Position numbers and translations under genes: made by a program | Notes under the pieces: generated by a model | Told to the model about the DNA's origin: nothing | What the model saw: only the letters and a program-made list of their open reading frames with translations | The model's database searches: none | Assembly (NCBI GenBank): GCA_004431415.1 | Contig: QPMI01000271.1 | Coordinates: 45,659 to 109,658 of the forward strand | DNA length: 64,000 nucleotides | Direction: 5' to 3' | Source of the DNA: Cyanophora paradoxa | Taxonomy: Eukaryota; Glaucocystophyceae; Cyanophorales; Cyanophoraceae | In this document: positions 1-9,950 of the stretch, piece by piece | Position numbering within the stretch: the first letter of the stretch is position 1 | Layout of the letters: each line of letters begins with the position of its first letter

Positions 1-1380
1 AGCTAGGTGCTCGGTGGTGCGCGCTCGGATTCGCTGTACCCTGTTTTTGGACTTGGCTAATCGTTTTTTTAGGGGTCTAGCAGACTCTTACGCTAAATTT
101 AAAGGGCCACTGACTTGCCGTGCGCGTCAGTTGGGTCCGGGGAAGGGAATTTAACCTCGAGCTCGGCGAATCCAAATTATTAAAGATGTACATGTAGATC
201 TAGATCTAGAGAGCAGATCTAGATTCTAGAGACTTCCGAAGTTCGAGCCGGAAAAGGAACAAAGCCGCTGAGCCTCGGAGCTTGAGGAAAAAACTTGAAA
301 TCGAGGCCATGCCAGGCGAGCTGTCTTCGAGGCCTACGCGAGCTCGAGCTCGAGGCTAGGCCAGAGGTAGGTCGCGATCGATCGCGTCGCGGGCCCCGCG
401 GCGCGACCCGCGGCCGGCGCCCGGCGGGCGGGGGATGGTCATAGCTCGAGCTCATGCATGCGCATATGATCACAAATCGAACCTTATATGCCTGCACGTG
501 CACTTGACTCGGGGAGGCGCGCGGCCGCGGCTTGCAATTGCAATTGCCTAGAGGCTGGCCTCCGCGCGCGCGCGATCTGCATGCGCATGCGCGGGCAAAG
601 CGCGCGCGATCTGCATGCGCGCGGTTGGAGCGGCTGTGGCGTGCGCGGCTGGCGCGCGCGGCTAGCGACATGTACAGCTGCAGCAGACTGCCAAGCGCTG
701 AGAGCGCTATCCGATCATCGGATCGCGAGCTGTGCGGGCCGGGAGTGAGCTCGAGAACTTCGGAAAGCGGCCGGGCGGGGCCGGCGGCGTGGGGGGAGGA
801 AGTAGCAGGGGGGGTCCGTAAAAAGACTTTCCTCAGGGTAAGTTCGCACTCTCCAATGTGATTGGCTAGCGCGCGCGGCGTCCTCCCACGCGACCGCGCT
901 CGCGCCCGGCCTAGCTCTCGCAGAACGGAATGTCGGGCATGATGCGCGCAACGACCTCGAACTGGTCTGACCCGTACATCTGCTCCCTGTGCGTCGCTGG
1001 ACCCATTTTTGTCCCGGGTGTTGGTGCCTGTTCCTGGATCACCCTTTGGTCGGACGGGACCGGGAGACATGGTTTCGGGATCCCCTTGTGATGGGCTTTC
1101 AGGATATACCGCGCGGCCCGGGTTTTGCGGAGGTCGGGGAAATGGGATTTGGGGTAGGGTTAACGTTGGGCCCGAGGGACAGGGACAGGCCTAGGGGAAC
1201 TTCGGAAGTGATTTTCCCTTCCCCAATCAAAGTATCCGATGATCATAGTATGCCATGCATATGATGATCATCGGATCATGATCATGCACACTAGTACTAG
1301 TACTAGCTATAGTACTATGGACCGGATGACTCAGTGATATGATCGATATCCGATGATCGATATCAGAGCCCCGAGGCTCA
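1..1380. other. gene-poor AT/GC-mixed region
   Basis: I see no supportable gene. Open frames here are short and lack family similarity or the splice-site pattern of the real genes. The stretch holds palindromic runs such as repeated AGATCT/TCTAGA near 195-240, CG/GC dinucleotide-rich stretches near 540-660, and an ATGATCAT-type palindrome cluster at about 1235-1290 that recurs in other intergenic regions of the window. Confidence 0.5.
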
Positions 1381-2195
1381 CACTGCGGTACGGCGTTGTA
1401 TGGGCCCATAGTCCTGGAAGCAACTCCACGATCGCGACCGCTACCGTAAAACACTTAAGTAATGCGGGCACTTAAGTAATGCGGTCCCGAAATAATGCGT
1501 TTTCCGCTGACAAAACGCATTAATTTGGGGGCGCATTAATATCGAAGCGCTAAGCCGCCGCTAAGAGAACTGCGGTATGTACCCCCCTAACGCTGCCAGA
1601 AGGCTTCAAAACGCATTAATTCGGGGGCGCATAATTAACCGTACTGGGGGTCCGGGTCCAAAAACGCATTACTTACCGGCGCATTACTTAAGTGTTTTAC
1701 GGTAGCTCTACGATCGCCACAGCCATGCATTGCACGCTGCTATGACGCTCGATTGCAAGCATGTAGAGCTTTTACTAGCCATTGAATTAAGCTTGCGGAT
1801 TCGGTCGGCCCTTGAGTCACGTTCCAAAAAACGCCGGGGTACTGGGCAACTTTCAAAAAGTTTTTTTGCTCAAACGGCCAGTGCAAAAGTTTTTTAGAAG
1901 GAAGTCGGGCGCGTTAGTTAGAAAACGCCCGCCGCGGCGGCTACGATCTATCTAGCCGGTCATCTATCGTTTGGGTCAATTTGCTCCCAATCGGTTCAAT
2001 TTTGAGCGAGCAAGATCGATCGGCGCTTTTTCCAGAACCTAAGGCAAAACGGGGGGGTACGGCGCAAAGTCAAGTCCAGAACCTTATCGAAAAAAACTGC
2101 AAGTATGTAACTTTGACTTACCATTTAGCCATTGTTAAACCTCCGTTGGAGCTTTCTTCAAGCACTATGGGCCCATACAAACGCGTACCGCAGTG
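1381..2195. repeat. 815-bp element bounded by 31-bp inverted repeats
   Basis: The left arm (1381-1411) begins CACTGCGGTACG. It matches the reverse complement of the right arm (2165-2195) at 28 of 31 positions by eye. Weaker similarity continues inward (TCCTGGAAGCAACTCC against TGCTTGAAGAAAGCTCC). No clean target-site duplication is visible at the outer ends. The left arm contains a second, nested inverted-repeat element (1436-1709). I see no transposase frame, so this is probably a non-autonomous DNA element or its remnant. Confidence 0.6.
1436..1709. mobile_element. MITE-like element with 27-bp perfect terminal inverted repeats
   Basis: The 27 bp at 1440-1466 (beginning GCTACCGTAAAACACTTAAG) are the exact reverse complement of 1680-1706. 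A second subterminal pair occurs inside: AACGCATTAATT followed by a G-rich run, near 1504 and 1611. The 8-mer ACGATCGC flanks the unit directly at 1428-1435 and 1710-1717 and may be a target duplication, although 3-4 bases on each side then fall outside the perfect repeat. It has no coding capacity. It sits inside the larger 1381-2195 inverted-repeat unit, so it probably inserted later. Confidence 0.7.
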
Positions 2196-2216
2196 TCATG
2201 ATCATGCCATGATGAT

Positions 2217-2751
2217 CAGTGTTTGTGAAAGTTTACTCCCCGCCGGCACCCTGAAAGCTTTCATGAAAGCTTTCTGAAAGCTTTCTGAAAGGATTGCTCC
2301 CATACAAGGAAACCTTGCCCAGCGAAACCGGAAATATTCTGTTTCAAGCAAGCGTCCAGACACAAGTCTATGCTTTCCAATGTCATCTCCAACTGCAATC
2401 TTAAAGCCCGCATGGCCGGCGCCCTGTTGTGCTCCTGAGCTCCTTTCAGCCAAGTTTCAGTGGAAGAGGGGGTACAGCTCCGGAGGCGGCCACCTTCCCC
2501 AGCGGCCCCCGCCCTTCCACAACGTCATGCAACCGTTTGCCCCGTGTGGCATTATGCTTTGTTGCACTCTAGCTTGCTCAAATCCGTCGTTTTCCGCTAG
2601 AAACTCCGTCGGAAGGCCTGCTGTAGGGTACCCCCCCGTTGCAACGAAACTGAAAGCTTTCACCTGCGTTTTTGGGCATGAAAGCTTTCAGAAAGCTTTC
2701 TAGAAAGCTTTCACAGTGAAAGCTTGCGCAATGAAAGTATATCAAACACTG
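2217..2751. mobile_element. hAT-like non-autonomous DNA transposon, 535 bp
   Basis: The element starts CAGTGTTTG and ends CAAACACTG, a perfect 9-bp terminal inverted repeat of the CAGTG type typical of hAT elements. It is flanked by a perfect direct 8-bp duplication ATGATGAT (2209-2216 and 2752-2759), the duplication length of the hAT superfamily. Both subterminal regions carry clusters of the palindrome GAAAGCTTTC (about 2253-2290 and 2650-2720), which look like transposase-binding-type subterminal repeats. No transposase frame is present, so movement would need a partner elsewhere. Confidence 0.8.
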
Positions 2752-2759
2752 ATGATGAT

Positions 2760-3067
2760 CATCGGATCAGCGGCTAGCTCACAGCACGCCGGTCCAACAG
2801 GGGCCGCGCCGGTGGATTGAATTAATTTTGACCAATCACGCAAATCACTCGACTCCGAGTCGAGTTTTTGACTCGGACTTTTTGACTCGACTTGCCGTAG
2901 TTCGCAAATTCTGACTCAACGTCGTGGGTACGGGCGAGTCTTCGTTCGCGCTCCCAGGTGAGAGCGAGAGCTCGGGTACGCCTAGCGCATTCGAACGCGG
3001 GAGGAGCGCGCAGGGCCGGCGGAGCCCGTAGCGCGATGGGCGACAGCCATACGCCGCCTACGAATCC
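2760..3067. other. intergenic, low-complexity
   Basis: No gene seen. It contains a short cluster of GACTCG/CGAGTC repeats around 2848-2900, probably a small satellite-like degeneration. It lies between the hAT-like element and the end of the minus-strand gene at 3068-3733. Confidence 0.4.
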
Positions 3068-3733
3068 TTATGCACGATCCCTATGGCTGAAGAAGCAGCG
3101 GACGAAGCCTGCGAATGCAGTAAGGCATCCCAAACGCAATGATCCCCATGAAGCCCACGTGCCAGCCACGCCGCACCCAGCACCGTCGAACAGAGGTAGG
3201 CATAAGTGCTCATTGCGCGCTTTAGCGCCCCAAACGCCTGAAAGCCTGGCAGAGACTTCGGCATCAAACAAAACGCCGGCGTTCTTCACCGAGTTGTCAA
3301 TCGACTCGGCGAACGTTGCGCCTAGCATGGTCCCGTTCCCGGCGGGATTGTAGCGGCGCGGGACTTGCTTGCCGCCTAGGGATGGCACTATGCATCCGCT
3401 ATCCGGATGGCCGGCGAGAGCCTCCGCACGAAAGAGCCCGCGGGCGGCCGCGGTGCTTGCTGGCGGGAACCGCTGCATAGCGACGTTGGCGCCACGCAGC
3501 CGGCGCGACACAGCCTGCGTCGCCTCGACAGTAGGCTGAATGCCGGGCGCTGGCGTGTAGTAGGCGTCTGGTGGCAGCTGCGGAGGCGGCGCTGGCTGCT
3601 GCAGCTGCTGCATCCATGCCCACGGGTTGCCCGCATCGTGGAAAGGAAGCTCCGGCAGCTGGAACACGTACTGGTGTGCTACGGGCGGCGCGAGGATCCC
3701 GGTCGGCAAGTCGGCGCCGCGGAAGGCGAGCAT
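3068..3733 (-). CDS. hypothetical protein, possible membrane segment near C-terminus
   Basis: An uninterrupted minus-strand frame of 221 codons begins MLAFRGADLPTGILAPP. It has a Pro/Gln-rich N-terminal part, then a segment reading NPAGNGTMLGATFAESIDNS, then a glycine- and aromatic-rich hydrophobic end. The downstream frame is ambiguous. A neighbouring frame reads GWHVGFMGIIAFGMPYCIRR before a stop, and a third reads MSTYAYLCSTVLGAAWLA, so one or two introns probably lie after about 3260 and the true C-terminus may be a membrane helix. The GxMLGATFAES stretch loosely recalls Tim17/NDUFA11-type membrane proteins, but I do not trust that enough to name it. The start is the first in-frame ATG. 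Confidence 0.45.
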   Translation of the reverse strand: MLAFRGADLPTGILAPPVAHQYVFQLPELPFHDAGNPWAWMQQLQQPAPPPQLPPDAYYTPAPGIQPTVEATQAVSRRLRGANVAMQRFPPASTAAARGLFRAEALAGHPDSGCIVPSLGGKQVPRRYNPAGNGTMLGATFAESIDNSVKNAGVLFDAEVSARLSGVWGAKARNEHLCLPLFDGAGCGVAGTWASWGSLRLGCLTAFAGFVRCFFSHRDRA

Positions 3734-4172
3734 CCTGACGGGTATGCTAGCTAGCGCAGACGGCAGCGCCGAGCGATCTCGATCTGGTATACATATACAA
3801 GATCTTGAGAGCTATTTCCGCAAGTATACATTGCTTTTTATCAGTGCATATATTTGCTGTATAATATGCAGCCGCCGGCGCGGCCCCAGTCGGACCGGCG
3901 TGCTGTGCTATAGCGGCCACGGGCATGGCAGCCGCGCTGAGCTCGCAGCGCTAGCGCTACGCTAGCTGCAGCGCTATATATATAGCTAGCTGCACTGCAC
4001 CTGCATCTTGATACTGGTATATCTGCGACATCAACGTCGATCGCGACGTCGACGTCGACCGGGGGATCGGAATTGCAGCGAAATTCGGGGAAGCTTAACT
4101 AGTAAGCCTTGAAGGGCCCTAAAAGGGGGTCCGGGGGGGTACGTAGACGTGCCGTGCCTTCGCCGACTCGCG
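3734..4172. other. intergenic between divergent genes
   Basis: Divergent upstream region of the minus-strand 3068-3733 gene and of ALKBH1. It includes an AT-rich patch (about 3775-3870) and repeated AGCTAGC/TATATA palindromes near 3960-3990. It probably holds the promoters of both genes. No gene is supported. Confidence 0.4.
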
Positions 4173-5725
4173 ATGCAGCGGGCGGCGGCGGGAGCGTGCG
4201 CGAGGGCTGCAGCCGAGCACGCTGACGACGCTTATCGCGCCGCGGAGCGGCGCTACCGTCGCCAGGTGCGCGTCGTCACGCGCAAGAAGAAGGGAAGGAT
4301 GCGCACGATCGTCGGTGCGATGCGGACTGCTGCACTGCGCCTCGGGGTCGATGCGGCGCGCTGAGCACGAGGGGCGCAGAGGCGCTGCCTGACGACGCAG
4401 AAGCGTTTGCAGCGCTGCTGGACCCGCGAGAGGTGTCGCCGCGGCTGCACGAGGCGGAGGCGAGCTTCGAGGGAGACGACGGAGTACTGCGCCGGATTCG
4501 TCTCGTTACCGTCCCCGAGCGGCCGGGCCTCATCCTGCTGCCCGGCGTGCTCACGGCGCGGGAGCAGCTGGCGTGGGCGCGGAGGGCGCTGGAGGAGTTT
4601 ATCCAGCCGCCGAATGTGACGAGTCTGAACGCGCAGCACGGTTGGCAGCGAGACCTCTGGCGCCGCGCCTGCGCTGAGGCCCCCGCCCCGCCCCCGCCAG
4701 GCGCGCGCCCTCCCCGCCCCCGCCCGTCCCCGCTGAGCGCCGCCGTGCGCAGACGCCGGGGAGGAGGAGGAGGTGGAGGAGGAGGAGGCCGCCCCCGCGG
4801 AGGGGCAGGCGAAGGAGGAGGCCTCGGGGGAGGGGCGGAGGGGAGACGGGGCCGGGGGCGGGGGCGGGGCGGGGCCGAGCGCGCGGGAGCTGCTGGGGAA
4901 GCTGCGGTGGGCGACGCTGGGGTACCAGTACCAGTGGACGCAGCGGGTCTACGAGGAGGGGCGGCGCGAGGCGTTCCCGCCCTCCCTCGCCGCCCTCGCG
5001 GCGCGCCTCGCCGCCGCCGCCGGCTTCCCCGCCTTCGCCGCCGAGGTCCCCCTGCACCCCGCTCACGGTGCTTTCCCGCCTCTGACCCCTCCGGCGCTCC
5101 AGGCCGCCATCGTCAACTTCTACGCCCTGGGTGCGGCCGGCGGGGGCGGGGGCGGTGCGGGGCTGAGGGGCGGGGCAGACTCGGCGATCGGGGGCCACGT
5201 GGACGACGCGGAGGCCGACGAGCGCTCCCCCATCGTCTCCCTCTCCCTCGGCGCCCCGTCCGCCCCGCCCCCGCGCGCCCCGGGCCGGGCCGGGGGGCCG
5301 AGGGTGGGGCGGGCGGGGCCAGGGCGGTGTTCCTGCTCGGGGGCGCGACGCGGGCCGTGGAGCCCCTGCCCCTGCTCCTCCGCTCGGGGGACGCCCTCCT
5401 CCTCGCCCCCCCGGCCCGCTCCTGCTACCACGGTGCCCCCCACCCGCCCCGCCCCGCCCCGCCGGCTCGCCGCGGGCCCGACGTCGACGGGGCGGACGGA
5501 CGGGCAGGGGTGCCGCGGGTGCTGGCGGGGGCGCTGGGTGGAGAGCTGGCGGGGGAGGGCGGGGCGGAGGGCCCCCTGCTCGCCTTCCTCGCCGCCCACC
5601 GCCTCAACATCAACGTCCGCCAGGTCCTGCCCCCGGGCACCCCCGCCTACCCGGGGCCCGCCCGGCCCCCGACCGCCCCCGGGGCCCCCGCCCCCGCTGC
5701 CCCCGCCTGCTCCCCGCCCTCGTAG
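4173..5725 (+). CDS. ALKBH1: ALKBH1-type Fe(II)/2-oxoglutarate dioxygenase
   Basis: AlkB-family dioxygenase of the ALKBH1 type, which removes alkyl groups from nucleic acids (tRNA m1A and DNA adenine methylation are known family substrates). Sequence landmarks in order: the entry motif PGLILLPGVLTAREQLAW with PPNVTSLNAQ (4520-4640); KLRWATLGYQYQWTQRVYEE (about 4900-4955); AAIVNFYAL; then the iron ligands in IGGHVDDAEAD (about 5188-5222, H and D); then VFLLGG, LLLRSGDALLL, and the distal histidine in SCYHG-VPRV. The C-terminal RLNINVRQV carries the 2-oxoglutarate-binding arginine. At least four introns are visible: 4701-4752 is GC-AG (phase 1 joins to GAC), one joins ...YAL to DSAIGG, and 5433-5507 joins YHG to VPRV. 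The first exon, from the ATG at 4173, is basic and could be an organelle-targeting or nuclear segment. Its junction near 4265-4380 is not fully resolved. Confidence 0.9.
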
Positions 5726-5840
5726 CCCCCCGCCGCCCCTCTCCGCCCTCCCTCTGGAACGCACGCGGGGGCGCTGTACAGCGGAGAGCAGAGGATGGCG
5801 GGGGCGAGGGGCGGGGCGGGGCGGGCGGGGCAGGGCGGGG

Positions 5841-7433
5841 CTAGGCGTAGAGCTCCTCCTGGAGGAGGACGGCGTTGACCGCCGCGAGGATCGCCTCCCT
5901 GCCGGCGCCCGCCCCTCGGCGCCCGCCCCCGCGCGGGCGCGGCGCCGCCCTCGCACCGGCTGTTGATGTCCTCCGCCGAGAGCCCCAGCACCGCCTCCGT
6001 GATCTGCACGCCCGTCAGCCTCGCTTGGCCCCGCCCTCACCCCCCGCCCCACGCACCTGTGTCCCCACCCGCGCCACGAACCGCAGCGGCACGCGGGACC
6101 CCCCTCCGGCCCTCTCCTCCGGCACCGCCCGCCGCGCCGGGGCCAGGGCCGGGGCGGGGGGCGGAAGCGCGGCGTGCGGGGCGGCGCCGTTGGAGGGCGG
6201 GTGGCGGCGGCCGGCCGGCGCCTCGCCGATGATGACCTTGGGCTCGAAGCCCTGCGGGGCGCCTCGGGGCGGGCGGGGGAAGGGCCGGGGGCGCGTGTGG
6301 ACCTCGACGGCGAGGGCGCCGATGAGAGCGCCGTAGTTGACGCGGTTGCCGGCGAGGGCGGCGCGCCCGATGAGCGCGTCCAGCCGCGCTGCGTTCTTCA
6401 CCTCGAAGTTTGCCCGCCGCAGCGCCTGCCGCACGTCCTGCTCCCGCACGGCCCCTGCCCCGCCCCGCTCGCCCCGCGCGGCGCCTCCAACGGGGGGCGG
6501 GCGGACCCGTGTCGGCGGGGTCGAGGGCGCGGAAGATGCCCCGCAGGTGGTCGAATCGCGAGCCCGGGCGGACCGCGGCGGGGCCGGGGCCGGCGTGCGC
6601 GGCGGGGATCCCCATCTCGTGCTTGAAGGCGTCGATCGCGTCCTCCTCGCCCGCCTGCCGCCCGCCCCGCCCCGCCGCCGGCGGCGGCGGGATCTGCCAC
6701 GCGCGTCGGCGAGGCGGAGGTGACCAAGCGCAGAGACCGGGGGGGCGTGTGCTAGGGCGCGTTTGGACGCGCTGGGCGCGGGCGCACCTGGTTCATGTCC
6801 GGCAGAGGGATCGCGTCCGCGGGGACGGCGATCGGGTCCCGCACCTCCCGCGCGAACGGCGACGGCATCAGCTTGTGCGGCACGATGCTGCGCCCGTCGC
6901 CGCCGCCCGTCAGATTCGGAGGACCGCTATCTGCAGGTAGCGCGGGGGGCAGCGCCCGGGAGCCGCGAGCGGGAAGGCTATCATCTTCAGCGAGCCCGAG
7001 GACCGCCAGCTATAGCTAGGGCAAGAGGGCAGCGCCCGGGGGCCGCTAACGAGGATACAAGCAACGGAAGCGAACGCCGAGAGCGGCGTGACACGGAAGA
7101 CGTGGCGGGGCACGGGACGGCGTTTCTTTTGCGCATGCAATCCCTCGCTCCCCTATCGCTCACCGCTTTCCATGCTGCGACAACAAAGACGTGAGCTCAA
7201 TAGAGCTTGCGGTTTTAACATCTCGACGCACCGCCTGGCTCTGCTGCTGTGGGTCCGACTTCGCAAGCGCCCACGGAGGAGACAGCTTCGACGCGTCGCC
7301 TAAAGGATACTCTGCGCCGAGCTCGATCAGAGGAGTAGTTGGAACTGGGCCGACACCCGCGACGACGCAAATAGCCGGCTCGCGCAGCTGTTGTCGCACC
7401 TCGCGCCGCTGCGCTACCTACTTTAAGAGCCAT
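5841..7433 (-). CDS. EF-hand-like protein, unknown role
   Basis: Minus-strand multi-exon gene, tail-to-tail with ALKBH1. The first exon, from the ATG at 7433, splices cleanly (phase 1) to give MALKVGSAAARVPTTPLIEL, followed by GAEYPLGDASKLSPPWALAK. Later exons read SGPPNLTGGGDGRSIVPHKL, DAIPLPDMNQ, EEDAIDAFKHEMGIPA, then RFDHLRGIFRALDPADTG and REQDVRQALRRANFEVKN, which has the helix-loop-helix layout of a calmodulin-like EF-hand with a degenerate loop. A second half (VQITEAVLGLSAEDINSR) ends NAVLLQEELYA. Exons between about 6900 and 7260 are unresolved. Similar arrangements occur in ciliary EF-hand proteins, and an RSP7-like gene lies 9 kb away, but a ciliary role is inference only. Confidence 0.7.
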
Positions 7434-7849
7434 ATTGTGATAGTGCTGGTGCTGCGCTGGTTCGCCTCGCCACAAGATCGGACCGGAGCCGAAACTGACG
7501 GGCAATGCACGTACGCGTGTACCCAGCCCTCAAATTTGATCGTCAAGCTGAAGTCTTAATCTTAAGCTTCTCGAAGTCTCTATAGATCGATATCGATATC
7601 TAGATCTAGATGTCGATCGCGATCCGGCCTCGTCGCAAGCTTGCGCTGCGCCCAGCTGCAGGCGCTTCCATAACACTCAGCCGGTGTATTGGCTTTCGCT
7701 CCCCGAATTTAAATCCTCAGAGTCCTTGAACCAACTGCAAGCCATCGATATCCGCCGGCGCGGCGGCCCGGCACCCACTCGCGCACGTACGCGTGCACTG
7801 GGGCAACCGAACTGGAGGTCGACGCAGCGCGAGGGCTAGCGAGCGGGGC
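7434..7849. other. intergenic
   Basis: Region between the start of the EF-hand-like gene and the end of the Era gene (both minus strand). It contains a GATC/ATCGAT/TAGATC palindromic run near 7583-7625 and is less GC-rich than the genes. No gene seen; it probably includes the promoter of the EF-hand-like gene. Confidence 0.4.
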
Positions 7850-9777
7850 CTAGACCTTGAAGGAGAGGCCCATCTCGCGGTAGCGGCGGGGGTCGTCGAG
7901 CCAGTCCTCCCTGACGGCGACGTGGAGGAAGAGGTGGACGGGGCGCCCGAGGTCCCGCGAGAGCTCCTGCCGCGCCCGGCTCCCGATCTGCTTGATCATC
8001 GACCCGTTCTTGCCCAGCACGATCGACCGCTGCGTCGCCCGCGCCACGTAGATCACCTGCGCCCCGCTCAGCGCCTTCGGGGGCGGCGGGGCGGGGGCCG
8101 GGGCGGGCCTGGTGGATGACGGCGGATCCGTCGGGGCGGTTGACCCAGCGCTCGCTCTCCACCGTGCTCTCGTAGGGGAGCTCCTCGTGCAGCAGGTGGT
8201 ACAGCTGCTCCCGCGTCACCTGCACCCCCCGCCCCGCTCGCCTCCCGCGCGCCCGGGGCGGCCGGCGGGCGGGTCGGGCGTGCCTCGGCGGCGAGGAGGC
8301 GCTCGGGGAGGTCGGAGAGCTGCTCGGGGGGGAACAGGAACGGTCCCTCGGGCACCCGCTGCCCCAGGAACTCCAGCAGCCGCTTGCATCCCGCCCCTGC
8401 CCCCCGCCCCGTGCGTCAGGCGGTGGCGGGGCGGGGGCGGGGCCGGGGGTACCGGTGACGGCGGAGACGTGGAAGGCGTCGGTGAACATGTGCCCCTCGG
8501 GGTCCAGCGCCTCCCGGATCGCCGCCACCGCCTCCCGCCGCGCCCTGCGCCCCGTCGCCCCCGCCGCCATGCAGCGCGCCCGGGGCGGCGCGGGGCGGGG
8601 CGGGGCGGACTGGTCGGTGGGGAGGAGGTCGGTCTTGTTGACGCAGAGGACGGCGCGGCGGCCCGAGGCGCGCAGCCGCTCCGCGATCTGCCGCACCGTC
8701 TCCGCCGACTCCGCCTGCCGCCGCTCCTCCCGCGCCTCCCGCCCGCCCCCGCCCCGCCGCCCGCCGCGCTTCCCCTGTGAGGCGCCGCGGCCCGCGGAGG
8801 CCCCCGCCGCCGCCGCTGCCGGCTCGTCGAAGGAGAGCGGGGGCAGCTCCTCGTCGGCGGGGGCGGCCTCGGGGGAGGCCTGGCCGTCGGGGCCGCCGCG
8901 CTCGTCGGCGAGGGCCCCGCAGAAGGCCTGCGCGTCCACCAGGAAGAGCACCACCTGCGCACCCTCAGCACGCGACGCCGGCGCAGGGCGCGGCGGGGCG
9001 GGGGCGTGCCTCGGCCTCGTCGGCTGCGGACCAGGCGGCGGAGACCATGGCGCGCTCGAGGCGCTTGTTGTCGTCGTGGATGAAGATGCCCGGCGTGTCC
9101 ATGAAGACCAGCTGGCTCGCCCGCACCGCCTCCCCGTCCGCGTCCCGCCCGATCTCCTCCCCGACCATGCAGATCCCCAGGATCCGCCGCCGCGTGGTCT
9201 GCACCTTGGGCGACACGATTGACACCTGCGCGGGGGCGGCCAGTCACCCGGAGCACCGGCCGGCGGCGGCGCACGAGCTGCGCGCCTTGGCGCCCACAAG
9301 GCGGTTGATCAGGGTTGACTTCCCGGCGTTGGTGGCGCCCACGACGGCGATGAAGCCGCTGCGCGTCGGCGCCGCCCGCTCCTCCTCTGTGGGGAGGAGA
9401 TCCACCTCGGGCATGGAAAGAACTTGCCCGCCCTTCCGCCCTGGCACGTTGCCCCGCGGCTGGCTCAAGAACTTCGCGGTCTCCTCGTCATCCTCCTCCT
9501 CATTGCGCTTCGCGTGCGCGGTCGCCCCGCTTGCGACGCCGGGAGCTACGCTGTAGCTGGGCGCGATCGGCGCGCAAGCGAACGTTCTAGGCAGAATCCC
9601 AAAGAATTGCTTTCCGCTTGCGATGCCGCCACCGACCCGCAGCTGCTTTCTTGGAAGAATCTTGAAGGGATGCGTACGTGCGGTCGCGGGCAGAGCAGGA
9701 GACCAGTCGTTTCCAGGGCTTAGCTGCTGCGTGCATCTCGACCCCGATGCCGCTGGGAGGCCCGTGGCGACGAACAT
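7850..9777 (-). CDS. ERA: Era-type GTPase with KH domain, organellar
   Basis: Era GTPase, which assists small ribosomal subunit assembly by binding 16S-type rRNA. The N-terminal ~100 residues (from MFVATGLPAASGSRC) are Ser/Ala/Arg-rich and suit a plastid or mitochondrial presequence. G1 is GATNAGKSTLINRLVG, an Ala variant of the usual GxPNVGKST. Next come VSIVSPKVQTTRRRILGI, the G3 motif FMDTPGIF, and G4 NKTDLLPTD. The C-terminal KH domain reads IVLGKNGSMIKQIGSRARQE, and the protein ends REMGLSFKV. Between G3 and G4 lies an acidic/basic low-complexity insertion (about 8690-8900) absent from bacterial Era. The GC-AG intron at 9226-9285 (on the minus strand) joins VGAK to VSIVSP. The start is divergent from the site-2 protease gene, 173 bp away. 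Confidence 0.92.
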
Positions 9778-9950
9778 CGGAAAAAAAGAGAGGGGGTACA
9801 GAAGAGCAAGGCGGCAGTGCGGCGCCGGCGCGGCTGTGGCCGCTTGCTTTAGCGCTAGCTATCCCGGAAGTCGGGCCGGAGGAAGTTGAGCCGGTCGAAG
9901 GCGAGGCGGAGTTTGAACGATCGAGCGCGTCTAGCTAGAGCCTCGGAGCG

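Noticed and set aside
1428-1717. Firm superfamily assignment of the 274-bp element
   Set aside because: The candidate 8-bp duplication ACGATCGC is itself partly palindromic and is offset from the perfect inverted repeat, so the insertion boundaries are not certain.
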